A DNA stretch of 64,000 bases from Novosphingobium sp. RL4 (GTDB lineage: Bacteria > Pseudomonadota > Alphaproteobacteria > Sphingomonadales > Sphingomonadaceae). Below are positions 35,674 through 44,394 of this stretch, piece by piece. A model generated the notes under the pieces. That model ran no database searches. It had not been told where the DNA came from and saw only the letters and a program-made list of their open reading frames with translations. Where the stretch lies: the NCBI RefSeq assembly GCF_035658495.1, contig NZ_CP141944.1, positions 2,940,001-3,004,000 on the forward strand, written 5' to 3'. The translations under genes were made by a program, and so were the position numbers. Every line of letters starts with the position of its first letter. Positions within the stretch are counted from its first letter, which is position 1.

Positions 35674-36081
35674 TCAGGCGTCGGGCGACCACGCTTCGTA
35701 GTCGCCGGTGGCGGCGGCACGCTTCCCGCCGCGCTCGAGCGCGCCCTGGGGGCGATAGGCGGCGGCGGTACCGGTGGCGTTGGGCGTATAGTCCACTTCC
35801 CAGATGCGCGGCGGCGCCAGATGGCTTTCCGGCACGCCGTCATAGGAATGGTGCAGCCAGCCGTGCCATTCGGAAGGCACGTTGCTGGCATCGTTCGCGC
35901 CGGCATAGATCACCCAGCGGCGTTCATAGCCCTCGGTGGTACGCACCTTGTCCCGCTTGGAACGATAGTACTTGTTGCCCTGCGCGTCGGTGCCGACGTG
36001 CTCGCCATTGCGCGAGCTCCAGAGCGAGGTGCCGATGGTGGCGCCGTCCCACCAGGTGAAGATCTTGGACAGGATTCCCAT
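35674..36081 (-). CDS. NADH:ubiquinone oxidoreductase accessory subunit NDUFA12
   Basis: A 135-aa complex I supernumerary subunit (B17.2 type), shared by alphaproteobacteria and mitochondria. Starts MGILSKIFTWWDGATIGT and has VGTDAQGNKYYRSK, RRWVIYAGANDASNVPSEWHGWLHH and YRPQGAL as the conserved blocks. Start at 36081 matches the family N-terminus. Probably in one transcript with the DUF2155 lipoprotein (11-bp gap). Confidence 0.93.
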   Translation of the reverse strand: MGILSKIFTWWDGATIGTSLWSSRNGEHVGTDAQGNKYYRSKRDKVRTTEGYERRWVIYAGANDASNVPSEWHGWLHHSYDGVPESHLAPPRIWEVDYTPNATGTAAAYRPQGALERGGKRAAATGDYEAWSPDA

Positions 36082-36323
36082 GAGCGGCGCGTTAGCGCTG
36101 TTCGCAGCGGATGCCAAGCGTGTTGAAAGCGGACACCGGGCATATTCGCTCCATCCGCGCGAGACATGCCCAAAACAGCCATACGAGCTTCCGCCATTCG
36201 GCAGTACCTCCGTTTCCGATACGACCCGGCCGCCTCAAGGCTGGACATGTGGCAAGCCGGGGAACACCGTGCCTTCGGGAGAAATGCCGAAGGCTGCGTT
36301 TGATCGATATCGAAGCGCCATAT

Positions 36324-36341
36324 CGAACAGGGGAATGTTCG
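36324..36341 (+). promoter_or_regulatory. Inverted repeat around the esterase ribosome-binding site
   Basis: CGAACA-GGGGAA-TGTTCG. The Shine-Dalgarno GGGGAA lies in the loop and the ATG follows one base after the right arm. Could be a start-site hairpin or an operator. Confidence 0.35.
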
Positions 36342-36342
36342 C

Positions 36343-37395
36343 ATGCCTCCATGGTCACTCTTCCGGATTGTCCTTTGCGCTCTTGTGCTTGCGACTTTCG
36401 CACCAGCACATGCCGGCCTTGCGGCAGCCCGCACGCCGCCGCCACTCACCCAACTGCCGAAGCTGGGTGCCGATTCGGCAAGAACCTCGGTCTCGGGCCT
36501 GTCCTCGGGCGGGTTCATGGCCGTGCAGTACGCCGTGACCTATTCGGCAAGCACCATCGGCGCCGGCATCGTTGCTGGCGGGCCTTACGGCTGCGGCCTC
36601 ATGGGGCTGGCAGCCACCCTGCCCTGCATGAAGGGTACACCTTCCGGAAGCGGAAGCTATTGGGCCGCAAACTGGTATCAGGGATTGGGCGCAATCGATC
36701 CGATCGCCCACATCGCCCGGCAGCGCATCTACCTTTTCCATGGCACTGCCGACAGCATCGTGGGCTCGGCAACGATGAAGGCCGTGCACGATTTCTACAC
36801 CGACCTGCATGTCCCGCCGGCCAATCTCGCCTACATCGCAGACTTGCCCGCCGGGCACGCATTTCTGTCCATCGCCCTGGGCGGGGCCTGCGATGCCAAT
36901 GCAGATCCCTACGTCAATCGCTGCAAGGTGGACGACAAGCCTTACGATCAGCCCGGCGCAATCCTCACGCAGATACTCGGCCAGGCTCTGAGCGCGCGCG
37001 CCGAAACGCTCTCCGGCAAAGTGCGCAGCTTCGACCAGCGTCCCTACCTGAGCCCGTTCAGCGCTATGGCCGACACCGGCTACCTCTACGTCCCCGCCGG
37101 ATGTCGGAAATCCGGCGCGAAGTGCGCGGTACATGTCGTATTCCACGGGTGCGGTCAGGCCGCGAAATATGTGGGTGACGATGTCTACGGCCAACTCGGC
37201 TTCAATAACTGGGCGGATACCAACGGGCTGATCGTGCTCTACCCTCAGGTCGAGAAGAGCCAGCCCCTGCCGTTCAACCCGATGGGCTGCTGGGACTGGT
37301 GGGGCTATACCGGGTCAACCGCCTTTGCCACGCGCTATGGCCCGCAGCTCAGTTCGGTTCGTGCCATGGTCGAGCGATTGGGCGGGGAAGACTGA
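36343..37395 (+). CDS. Exported PHB depolymerase-family esterase
   Basis: A 350-aa alpha/beta-hydrolase. Signal peptide MPPWSLFRIVLCALVLATF, cleavage near AHA. The lipase box is VSGLSSGGFMAVQY (about residue 51), the aspartate lies in FHGTADSIVG (about 133), and the histidine in LPAGHAFLS (about 170). Several cysteine pairs (GGPYGCG, LPCMKG, VNRCKVD, FHGCGQ) suggest disulfides in the mature extracytoplasmic form. Family members degrade short-chain polyhydroxybutyrate or its oligomers, so extracellular or periplasmic storage-polymer turnover is likely. Divergent from NDUFA12. Confidence 0.88.
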   Translation: MPPWSLFRIVLCALVLATFAPAHAGLAAARTPPPLTQLPKLGADSARTSVSGLSSGGFMAVQYAVTYSASTIGAGIVAGGPYGCGLMGLAATLPCMKGTPSGSGSYWAANWYQGLGAIDPIAHIARQRIYLFHGTADSIVGSATMKAVHDFYTDLHVPPANLAYIADLPAGHAFLSIALGGACDANADPYVNRCKVDDKPYDQPGAILTQILGQALSARAETLSGKVRSFDQRPYLSPFSAMADTGYLYVPAGCRKSGAKCAVHVVFHGCGQAAKYVGDDVYGQLGFNNWADTNGLIVLYPQVEKSQPLPFNPMGCWDWWGYTGSTAFATRYGPQLSSVRAMVERLGGED

Positions 37396-37418
37396 CCCCT
37401 GCCCCGCCGTCCGCTGCC

Positions 37419-37913
37419 CTACCAGCGCATCTCATCGCCCGGCTTGATACCCAGTTGCGCCGCACGTCCGCCATTAAGTTCGAGAACGCCGATCGCCACG
37501 CCCTTCGCCGGCAGCGGGGTTTCATCGTAGGGCACCGCATTCGCCGCAATATTGAGGATGCGGTGATCTGTCCCGATGAAGATGATATCGAGCGGGATCA
37601 CTGTGTTTCGCATCCAGAAAGCGGCACGGCGCGGCGTCTGCTCCGGAAAAATCATGCCCTCGTCAGCCCCCATTTGCGTGCGGAACATCAGCCCTTTGGC
37701 CTGCTCCGCTTCGCTGCGCGCCACTTCGACCATGAACGTGTGCGTTCTGCCGCCCGACTGCACCTTGAGCGGGACCACCGGCAAACCTGATTCGGAATGA
37801 ACCGCGGGCTTGCCCGACGCCTGACCGGCCGCCACCTTGTCATCGCCCTGAGAGCATCCCGTAGCCGCCATCAGGCCGGCCAACGCGAAAACGAAGCAAC
37901 GGGTCAGGCGCAC
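37419..37913 (-). CDS. DUF192 lipoprotein
   Basis: A 164-aa exported protein with lipobox-like AATGC (about residue 19) after MRLTRCFVFALAGLM. The DUF192 domain covers about 50-155: GLMFRTQMGADEGMIFP, FWMRNTVIPLDIIFI and VLELNGGRAAQLGIKPGDE. GTG start directly abuts the recX stop (TGAGTG), so translation is coupled. DUF192 proteins are periplasmic and of unknown function. Confidence 0.9.
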   Translation of the reverse strand: MRLTRCFVFALAGLMAATGCSQGDDKVAAGQASGKPAVHSESGLPVVPLKVQSGGRTHTFMVEVARSEAEQAKGLMFRTQMGADEGMIFPEQTPRRAAFWMRNTVIPLDIIFIGTDHRILNIAANAVPYDETPLPAKGVAIGVLELNGGRAAQLGIKPGDEMRW

Positions 37914-38459
37914 TCAATAGTCTCCGCAGTCAGATTCGGCCCATTGTTCGGCCGCTTCAGGATCGTCGGCTTCTACGACCCTGCGGGCAATGTCGAGCCG
38001 GTGGCCGGCCCGCAGCATCGCCGCGATATGCTTTTCCCGCGTAGGCCGATCTGGCAAATCCCGCGCGAAGGGCCCCAGCCGCCGCCGCCGCGCCAGCACC
38101 ACCGCCGCCTGACGCTCCGCCGCGGCATCGGGCCGCATCTCGTCGCGCAGTTCCTCACCAAGACCGGCCTGGCCGAGCGCTTCGCCCACACGCCGCGCCC
38201 CATAACCGCGCCTCAGCAGGCTTCCCGCCTTCATCCGCGCCCAGCCGGCATCGTCAACATAACCCAGTTCCACGTAGCGCGCGATCAGCCGGTCGATATC
38301 GGGCCGTTCCTCCTCGTCCCAGCCACGCTCATGCAGCTTGCGCTGGAGATAATCGCGTAACTTGCCTTGCGTAGTGGCGAAACGCGCGACATAGGCCAGC
38401 GCCAATTCTTCCAGGCGGGGTCCCGTAAGGGGCTGTGGATTGTGACGCTTGGCGGACAT
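37914..38459 (-). CDS. recX: Regulatory protein RecX
   Basis: A 181-aa helical-repeat protein that inhibits RecA filament extension. Three-helix repeats are visible as LAYVARFATTQGKLRDYLQR, DIDRLIARYVELGYVDDAGW (the family signature) and KAGSLLRRGYGARRVGEALG. recA is not adjacent, which is common in this group. Followed by the coupled DUF192 gene. Confidence 0.9.
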   Translation of the reverse strand: MSAKRHNPQPLTGPRLEELALAYVARFATTQGKLRDYLQRKLHERGWDEEERPDIDRLIARYVELGYVDDAGWARMKAGSLLRRGYGARRVGEALGQAGLGEELRDEMRPDAAAERQAAVVLARRRRLGPFARDLPDRPTREKHIAAMLRAGHRLDIARRVVEADDPEAAEQWAESDCGDY

Positions 38460-38608
38460 CTTGCCCTATTCGTGCCACAGTCGGCTCGGAATGGGGAGAG
38501 CGCGCGGAACTTGGCATGTGGAACAGCTATCTCCGGTTCATGTAACGCCGGTTAGAAGCGCCCGGTTCCGATAAGATAAACGTTATAACAACAACGGGTT
38601 AGAACGAA

Positions 38609-40369
38609 ATGAACGACACCATCAACATGGTGCCGCAAACGAGCGAAGCACTTGTCGCCACCCCCAACAGGGACGCGCTTGCCCGCCGGTTTGCCGATTT
38701 CGACACCTTCTGCGATGCGCTCGACTATGCGGCGCAGGGCCAGCGTGGATTCAATTTTCATGACCCGCGCGGCACGCTGAAGCAGGTCTATCCGTATAGC
38801 GCGCTGCGCGAGGATTCGATCAAGGTCGCCCATGCGCTGGTCGCTCGCGGCGTGAAACCGGGTGAACGCGTGGCGCTCATCGCCGAAACCGGCTCCGATT
38901 TCGCAGCACTGTTCTGCGGCGTGGTCTACTCTGGCGCCTGGCCGGTGCCGCTCCCGCTGCCGACCAGCTTCGGCGGCAAGGACAACTATATCGAGCAGTT
39001 GGCCGTCCAGCTTTCCAGCTCGGACCCGATCCTGCTCGTCGGCCCCGACGAGATCGCCGAGATGACCGCGAAAGCGGCCGAACGCCAGGGTTGCGGCCAC
39101 GCCACCTGGGCTGACTTCGCGGGCAAGGACGCCCCCGAAGTCGAACTGCCCAAGGCCAGCCCGGACGATATCTGCTACCTCCAGTATTCGAGCGGCTCGA
39201 CCCGCTTCCCGCACGGCGTCGCGGTCACGCATCGTTCGCTCATGTCGAACCTTGCCGCGCACAGCCACGGCATGGAACTGGCCGAGAACGACCGCTGCAT
39301 CTCGTGGCTGCCCTGGTACCATGACATGGGGCTGGTCGGCTGCTTCCTCTCGCTGATCGCCAACCAGGTCTCGGGCGACTACCTCAAGACCGAGGACTTC
39401 GCCCGCCGTCCCCTGGCCTGGCTCGACCTCATCACCCGCAACGAAGGCACCTCGATCTCGTACTCGCCGACGTTCGGCTACGACATCTGCGCACGCCGCA
39501 TTTCCAGCCAGAGCCATGTCGACGACCGCTTCGACCTGTCGCGCTGGCGGCTGGCCGGCAACGGCGCCGACATGATCCGCCCGGACGTCATGCAGAACTT
39601 CGTCAACGCCTTCGCCGATGCGGGCTTCAAGGCCTCTGCCTTCCTGCCCAGCTACGGCCTTGCCGAAGCGACGCTGGCCGTCACCATCATGCCCCCGGGC
39701 GAAGGTATCCGCGTCGAACTGGTCGAGGAAGAACGCCTCTCCGGTAGCCCGCGCGACCTCAGCCGCCCGGCCCGCTACCGCGCCATCGTCAATTGCGGGA
39801 AGCCCGTGCTCGACATGGAAGTGGTGATCCGGGGCGAGAACGGTGCGAGCCTTGCGGACCACAAGATCGGCAAGGTCTGGTGCCGCGGCACCAGCGTCAT
39901 GCATTCCTACTTCCGCGATCCCGAAGCGACCGAGGCCTGCCTTGTCGACGGATGGCTCGACACCGGCGATATGGGCTACATGGCGAACGGCTATCTGTTC
40001 ATCGTCGGCCGCGCCAAGGACATGATCATCATCAATGGCAAGAACCACTGGCCCCAGGACATCGAATGGGCCGTGGAACAGCTGCCGGGCTTCAACCATG
40101 GCGACATCGCGGCCTTCTCGGTGGAAATGGACAATGGCGAGGAAGCTCCCGCCGTCCTCGTGCACTGCCGCGTCTCCGATCCGGTAAAGCGCATCGAACT
40201 GCGCGACCTGATCCGCGACAAGGTGCGTTCGATCACCGGCATGAACTGCGTGGTCGAACTGGTGCCCCCCAAGAGCCTGCCGCGTACCAGCTCGGGCAAG
40301 CTCAGCCGCGCCAAGGCCAAGAAGCTCTACCTTTCGGGCGAGATCGAACCGTTCAAGCTCGCCGCCTGA
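38609..40369 (+). CDS. Fatty acyl-AMP ligase (FAAL)
   Basis: A 586-aa adenylate-forming enzyme that activates fatty acids as acyl-AMP and passes them to an acyl carrier protein. Motifs: YLQYSSGSTRFPHGVAVTH (P-loop, about 186), LPWYHDMGLVGC (about 232), PSYGLAEATLAV (about 347), DGWLDTGDMGY (about 448) and GKNHWPQDIEW (about 478). YSSGST and YHDMGL are typical of FAALs rather than CoA ligases. A carrier protein or sphingolipid synthesis gene is not adjacent in this window. Its terminator lies 22 bp downstream. Confidence 0.92.
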   Translation: MNDTINMVPQTSEALVATPNRDALARRFADFDTFCDALDYAAQGQRGFNFHDPRGTLKQVYPYSALREDSIKVAHALVARGVKPGERVALIAETGSDFAALFCGVVYSGAWPVPLPLPTSFGGKDNYIEQLAVQLSSSDPILLVGPDEIAEMTAKAAERQGCGHATWADFAGKDAPEVELPKASPDDICYLQYSSGSTRFPHGVAVTHRSLMSNLAAHSHGMELAENDRCISWLPWYHDMGLVGCFLSLIANQVSGDYLKTEDFARRPLAWLDLITRNEGTSISYSPTFGYDICARRISSQSHVDDRFDLSRWRLAGNGADMIRPDVMQNFVNAFADAGFKASAFLPSYGLAEATLAVTIMPPGEGIRVELVEEERLSGSPRDLSRPARYRAIVNCGKPVLDMEVVIRGENGASLADHKIGKVWCRGTSVMHSYFRDPEATEACLVDGWLDTGDMGYMANGYLFIVGRAKDMIIINGKNHWPQDIEWAVEQLPGFNHGDIAAFSVEMDNGEEAPAVLVHCRVSDPVKRIELRDLIRDKVRSITGMNCVVELVPPKSLPRTSSGKLSRAKAKKLYLSGEIEPFKLAA

Positions 40370-40390
40370 ACCGCGGAACCTGAATGGAAT

Positions 40391-40424
40391 ACGGGCCGGA
40401 AAGCTACACGCTTTTCCGGCCCGT
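40391..40424 (+). terminator. Terminator of the FAAL gene
   Basis: ACGGGCCGGAAA/TTTCCGGCCCGT, 12-bp perfect stem with 10-nt loop, followed by TTCGTTTTCG. The stem's A/T edge makes it usable on both strands against the convergent MFS gene. Confidence 0.85.
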
Positions 40425-40440
40425 TTCGTTTTCGGGTGGC

Positions 40441-41709
40441 TCAGGCGATCGCTTCGTCCACGGGCTCAGCGCTATCCCAGCGCGGGTAGGCCGGCAGCGT
40501 CACCAGCAGCCCGCCGCCGAGAATGCAGCCGATCGTCCCGGCCCACAGGAACGGACCATATCCTCCCGAATAGTCGTAGATCGCGCCCGCTATCAGCGGC
40601 CCTAGACCCGAGGCGAGCGCAACGATGGCGGACATCATTCCATATATCGCGCCAAAACTGCGCATGCCGGCATAGCCCGCCGTCAGATAGGCGCAGATCT
40701 GCATCTTGGTGCCGGCGGCATAGCCATTGACCAGCAAGGCGAATACGATCGCTGCCGTCGATCCCATCGCCACGGTCAGCAGGAAGAAGGTCACGGCCGT
40801 CACCCCCATGGTCAGGCCGCCGATCCAGTTGGGCCGGAACCTGTCAAGCAGAGCGCCCGTCGCCAGCTTGCCGATGATCCCGGCAACGCCCGTCAGCGAA
40901 CTGAGCCAGGCTGCATTGGTCCGGCTCATCCCCGATTCGGTAAGGATCGGAAAAAGATGGATCCCCAGACCCATGGTCAGCAACATGACCACGAACGTCG
41001 AGATCGCCACTTGCCATAGCGGACGGCTGCGTAGGGCCTCCTTGCGGGTCAGGCCCGGAAGATGGGCACCGCCACGCGAAACGCCCGTCTCGCCCCGCCT
41101 GGCCGCGCGGTCATGCGCATCGTAAAGGAAAAGCACACAGAGCAGCAGCGACAGCCCGCCCCAGCCCAGCCCGAACCACACGAACGCCCCGCGCCATCCC
41201 ACTTCGTCAATCAGGAAATTGCCGAGCGGCGGCACGATCGCCTGCGCCAGCGCGGTGCCGGCAACGGTAAAGCCCAGCGCGAGCCCCCTCCCCTTGTCGA
41301 ACACACTGGCAACCGCAGCGGTCCAGATCGTGGACTTGATGCTGGTAAGGAGCACGCCGAACACCAGCCAGAGCGCGATCCACTGCACTTTCGATCCATT
41401 CGCAAATGCGAAGGTGCAAGTTGCCGCCATGACGGCAACGAGGCCCGGCAGGGCCAGCTTTCGCGATCCCAGCTTGTCGATCAGGACACCGTAGAACGGC
41501 GAGAGAATTGCAGTGATGAAAGTCGCCAGTCCTGGCCCGGCGGATAGCAGGGAGCGGCTCCAACCGAATTCCTTCGACAGCGGCTCCATGAACAGGCCCG
41601 TCCCCGCCAGCAGCACGGACAGGAACGAAAATCCGATCGACGAGGCAAGTACGAGCGTCCAGCCCGACTTCCATTCCCCGGCCTGCCCTGGCACGCGCGG
41701 CTTGTTCAT
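40441..41709 (-). CDS. MFS transporter, monocarboxylate/oxalate-type
   Basis: A 422-aa twelve-helix carrier. N-terminal helices begin WTLVLASSIGFSFLSVLLAG; the MFS loop 2-3 motif reads FYGVLIDKLGSRKLAL (about 78); the central loop is DAHDRAARRGETGVSRGG; helix 8 region is TGALLDRFRPNWIGG. Placement of charged residues resembles the OFA/monocarboxylate branch. Substrate not identifiable. No signal for co-transcription with neighbours (82 bp to DUF2721). Confidence 0.85.
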   Translation of the reverse strand: MNKPRVPGQAGEWKSGWTLVLASSIGFSFLSVLLAGTGLFMEPLSKEFGWSRSLLSAGPGLATFITAILSPFYGVLIDKLGSRKLALPGLVAVMAATCTFAFANGSKVQWIALWLVFGVLLTSIKSTIWTAAVASVFDKGRGLALGFTVAGTALAQAIVPPLGNFLIDEVGWRGAFVWFGLGWGGLSLLLCVLFLYDAHDRAARRGETGVSRGGAHLPGLTRKEALRSRPLWQVAISTFVVMLLTMGLGIHLFPILTESGMSRTNAAWLSSLTGVAGIIGKLATGALLDRFRPNWIGGLTMGVTAVTFFLLTVAMGSTAAIVFALLVNGYAAGTKMQICAYLTAGYAGMRSFGAIYGMMSAIVALASGLGPLIAGAIYDYSGGYGPFLWAGTIGCILGGGLLVTLPAYPRWDSAEPVDEAIA

Positions 41710-41791
41710 GGCAATTCTCTCCCTCGGCGCAGAAGCCTAAAGGGAAAGCGAAAATCACCAACCGCAGGGACGATACCCGCGAGAGCGCAGA

Positions 41792-42232
41792 TCAGATGGT
41801 GCGATGCAGTTCCAGATAGTCGCGCGGGATGCTGAGCGCCTGAGCGGCGACCTGCGTTTCATGCAGAAACAGCACCAGCGCCACGAGCAAAAGCACGATC
41901 GAGGCCAGAAAGATCACCGCGGCCAGCCCATGGAGATCGAGCCCGGCCAGCCCTTGCAGGAAGAGGATCGCCACGGTCGTGCCGATCGCCAGGGCCGACA
42001 GCACCATGAAGCGGATGGCTTTGGTGATGATCGTGATGCGCCTGTCGACAAGGCGAATCTCCAGCACGACCATGTCATGCTCGGCGCCCTGCGTTTCGTT
42101 ATGGAGCTGCTGCAAGGTCCGCGCACGATCGACCACCCGGCCGAGGCGCGTCGAGAGGATATTCAGAATATTGCCGATCGCCACGAGGACGAACACCGGC
42201 GTCAGGGCCAACTGGATGGTCTGGACGATCAT
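41792..42232 (-). CDS. DUF2721 membrane protein
   Basis: A 146-aa protein with a membrane segment at the N-terminus (LALTPVFVLVAIGNILNIL), a cytosolic helical stretch (LGRVVDRARTLQQLHNE, VLEIRLVDRRITIIT) and two C-terminal helices. This is the DUF2721 layout. The ATG at 42232 has AGGA at 4-5 nt and a family-like N-terminus; a GTG at 42253 is less likely. 24 bp after the mannose-6-phosphate isomerase stop. Function unknown. Confidence 0.83.
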   Translation of the reverse strand: MIVQTIQLALTPVFVLVAIGNILNILSTRLGRVVDRARTLQQLHNETQGAEHDMVVLEIRLVDRRITIITKAIRFMVLSALAIGTTVAILFLQGLAGLDLHGLAAVIFLASIVLLLVALVLFLHETQVAAQALSIPRDYLELHRTI

Positions 42233-42256
42233 GGTGTCCTGTATGGCAAACACGCC

Positions 42257-43072
42257 TCAGACTGCACAGGCCCTGGCCAGCAGACAGACGCCGTTTTCCG
42301 CAAATTCGACGTCCTCCAGCGCGGCTGCCAAGCCGCAGCCGCCCGGCCCTATGGCCTCGCCCGCAACCCTGACAGTGCCTTCGCGCGGGATGACCAGCAA
42401 GGCGTCGGGATAACGGCCGGCGATTTCGGCCGAAGGGCGCCCTTCAACCTGGTCGAGCAGGAATAGGGGACCATCTACCAGGGTTTCAGTGGCATGCGCC
42501 GCCACCCGCTTGTGCCATTTCGCCAGATCGTAAACTTCGCCCTTCGAGACGGCCATGCCTTCTTCAAGGTGAAGTTCGCGCGGCCGGCCATAGTCGTAGA
42601 GGCGGTAAGTGATGTCGCTGTTCTGCTGCACCTCGATCAGGCTGACGCCGATACCGATGGCGTGAACTGTGTTGGCGGGAATATAGAAGAAATCCCCCGG
42701 CACGACCTCGTGCCAGGTCATCAATCCCTCGATCGAACCGTCAAGCGCAGCTTCGCGCATGTCCTCCTCGCTGATCGGCGCGTTGAAACCGATCCCCAGC
42801 GTGGCGCCGGGCTCTGCGGCGAGGATGAACCAGCATTCTTCCTTGCCCTGCCTGCCGATCCCCTTGGCGAGCGTCTGCGCGTCGCTCGGGTGGACCTGCA
42901 CCGATAGCTTCTCGCTCGTGAAAATGTACTTCACAAGAAGGTCCGGCAGCGCGGCAGGCGGTTCGAACCAGATCTCGCCAATGCGCTTCCCCTCCGGCGC
43001 CTTGAACGGCGCGGGCAGGACATCCTTACCCCAGGGCTTTTCAACCTGGCGGATAGGCAGCGCAGCATTCAT
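42257..43072 (-). CDS. manA: Class I mannose-6-phosphate isomerase, short form
   Basis: A 271-aa zinc cupin interconverting fructose-6-P and mannose-6-P. Zinc-site blocks: EKLSVQVHPSDAQT (about 62), GKEECWFILAAEPG (about 80) and FFYIPANTVHAIGIGVSLIE (about 130-150), then the catalytic-arginine region SDITYRLYDYGR. Ten bases after the manC stop, forming a GDP-mannose supply pair. Short cupin-only form common in alphaproteobacteria. Confidence 0.93.
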   Translation of the reverse strand: MNAALPIRQVEKPWGKDVLPAPFKAPEGKRIGEIWFEPPAALPDLLVKYIFTSEKLSVQVHPSDAQTLAKGIGRQGKEECWFILAAEPGATLGIGFNAPISEEDMREAALDGSIEGLMTWHEVVPGDFFYIPANTVHAIGIGVSLIEVQQNSDITYRLYDYGRPRELHLEEGMAVSKGEVYDLAKWHKRVAAHATETLVDGPLFLLDQVEGRPSAEIAGRYPDALLVIPREGTVRVAGEAIGPGGCGLAAALEDVEFAENGVCLLARACAV

Positions 43073-43082
43073 CGACTTGTCC

Positions 43083-44222
43083 TTACTGGTTGACGGCACC
43101 GGATAGCTTGCCGACCTTTTGCACACCTTGGACGGTGGTGACCAGTATGTCGTTTCCATCGACGACGACGACGACGTTTTCGAGGCCGATGACCGAGACG
43201 CGCGGGCCGTCGCTGTCGACCAGGACATTGCGGCAATCCACCAGTTCCGCCTCACCCGCGCCGCGCGCCGCGTTGCCGTCGGCGTCGCGATCGAGCGCTT
43301 CGTGCAGGGCGTGCCAGTTGCCGATGTCCGACCACTCCATGTCGGCCGGCACCAGCGCCGCGCGGCGGGTGTTTTCCATCACCGCATAGTCCACCGAATC
43401 GCTTTCCACTTCGGCGAAAGTCGCCGCGTCGGGATGGAAGCGGTGGCCGTCGAGCGTGCCTTTCGCCACGGCCTCGCGCACCTTGGCGGCGATCTGCGGG
43501 CGGTGCTCGGCGAGTTCGGCCATGAAATCGCTCACCCGGAAAGCGAAGATGCCTCCGTTCCAGGCGTAATTGCCCTCAGCCAGGAAGGCGCGGGCACGTT
43601 CGAGGTCGGGCTTCTCGACGAACTGGGCCGTGCGGAAACCGGGCGTGCCCTCGATCGCCTCGCCGCGCCTGAGGTAGCCGAAGCCGGTTTCCGGCGCGGT
43701 CGCCTCGATGCCGAAGGACACCAGCCAGCCGTCCCTGGCAAGCGCGGCGGCAGCAGCCGCGGCACGGGCAAACACGTCCGGGCGGCCGATATGGTGGTCG
43801 CTCGGGCAGACCAGCATCACCGCGTCATCCGGCAGGCGGCAGGCGGCCAGCGCGATGGCGGCAGCGGTGTTGCGCGCGGCCGGCTCCACGATCACCGAGG
43901 CACCTTCCTGCCCGTGAAGCTGCGCCTCGACATGTTCGAGGTGCTGCCGTCCCGTCACCACCACCGGCGCCGCGAAACCCAGATCCGGCGGGCAGCGCGA
44001 CACCGTCGCCTCGAACAGCGTGCTCTCTCCCACCAACGGCAGGAAAGGCTTGGGCTTGGCAACGCGGCTGCGCGGCCAAAGCCGCGTGCCGCTGCCTCCG
44101 CACAGAATAACTGGAACGATCTGGGACATGGGGCTCGATGAAGGGGCCAAATCGGCGTCATTGGGCGCGTTAATGGTAGCACCTTCCATCAATGCAACGG
44201 AGTCGATCAGGTTCGATTTCAT
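43083..44222 (-). CDS. manC: Mannose-1-phosphate guanylyltransferase
   Basis: A 379-aa nucleotidyltransferase making GDP-mannose. Catalytic signature VILCGGSGTRLWPRSRVAKPK follows about 35 residues of leader, and further blocks are VEPAARNTAAAIALAA, VCPSDHHI, FVEKPDLERA, WNGGIFAF and VPADMEWSDIGNW. The isomerase domain of fused AlgA/ManC proteins is absent; it is supplied by the next gene. The ATG at 44222 has AGGAG at 6 nt; ATGs at 44189 and 44129 (MSQIVPVILCGG) lack good sites, though 44129 gives the more usual N-terminus. Confidence 0.92.
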   Translation of the reverse strand: MKSNLIDSVALMEGATINAPNDADLAPSSSPMSQIVPVILCGGSGTRLWPRSRVAKPKPFLPLVGESTLFEATVSRCPPDLGFAAPVVVTGRQHLEHVEAQLHGQEGASVIVEPAARNTAAAIALAACRLPDDAVMLVCPSDHHIGRPDVFARAAAAAAALARDGWLVSFGIEATAPETGFGYLRRGEAIEGTPGFRTAQFVEKPDLERARAFLAEGNYAWNGGIFAFRVSDFMAELAEHRPQIAAKVREAVAKGTLDGHRFHPDAATFAEVESDSVDYAVMENTRRAALVPADMEWSDIGNWHALHEALDRDADGNAARGAGEAELVDCRNVLVDSDGPRVSVIGLENVVVVVDGNDILVTTVQGVQKVGKLSGAVNQ

Positions 44223-44394
44223 CCAAAGCTCCTGCCGGGGCAACATCTCTTTCGGGCAGAGGCTGCCCTGCCTTCGCTCGGTTAGTCCGATCCGGGGCTT
44301 CCGGAGATCCAGATCAGCTAAAGGATGACGAGTTGCCTCGCGAGGATCGACACCACCATATCGGATCAACGCGGCGAGGCAGCCGGAAGATCCC
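44223..44394 (-). promoter_or_regulatory. Structured leader region of manC-manA
   Basis: 172 bp between the manC start and the tonB stop. On the minus strand it can form CCTCGCGAGG, TCCGG-AAGCC-CCGGA type and GGGCAG-CCT-CTGCCC hairpins before the ribosome-binding site. No known riboswitch class was matched. Confidence 0.35.

Noticed and set aside
44223..44394. TPP riboswitch in the manC leader
   Set aside because: Only a GATCTGGAT stretch resembles it; the CTGAGA loop and the remaining conserved core are missing.
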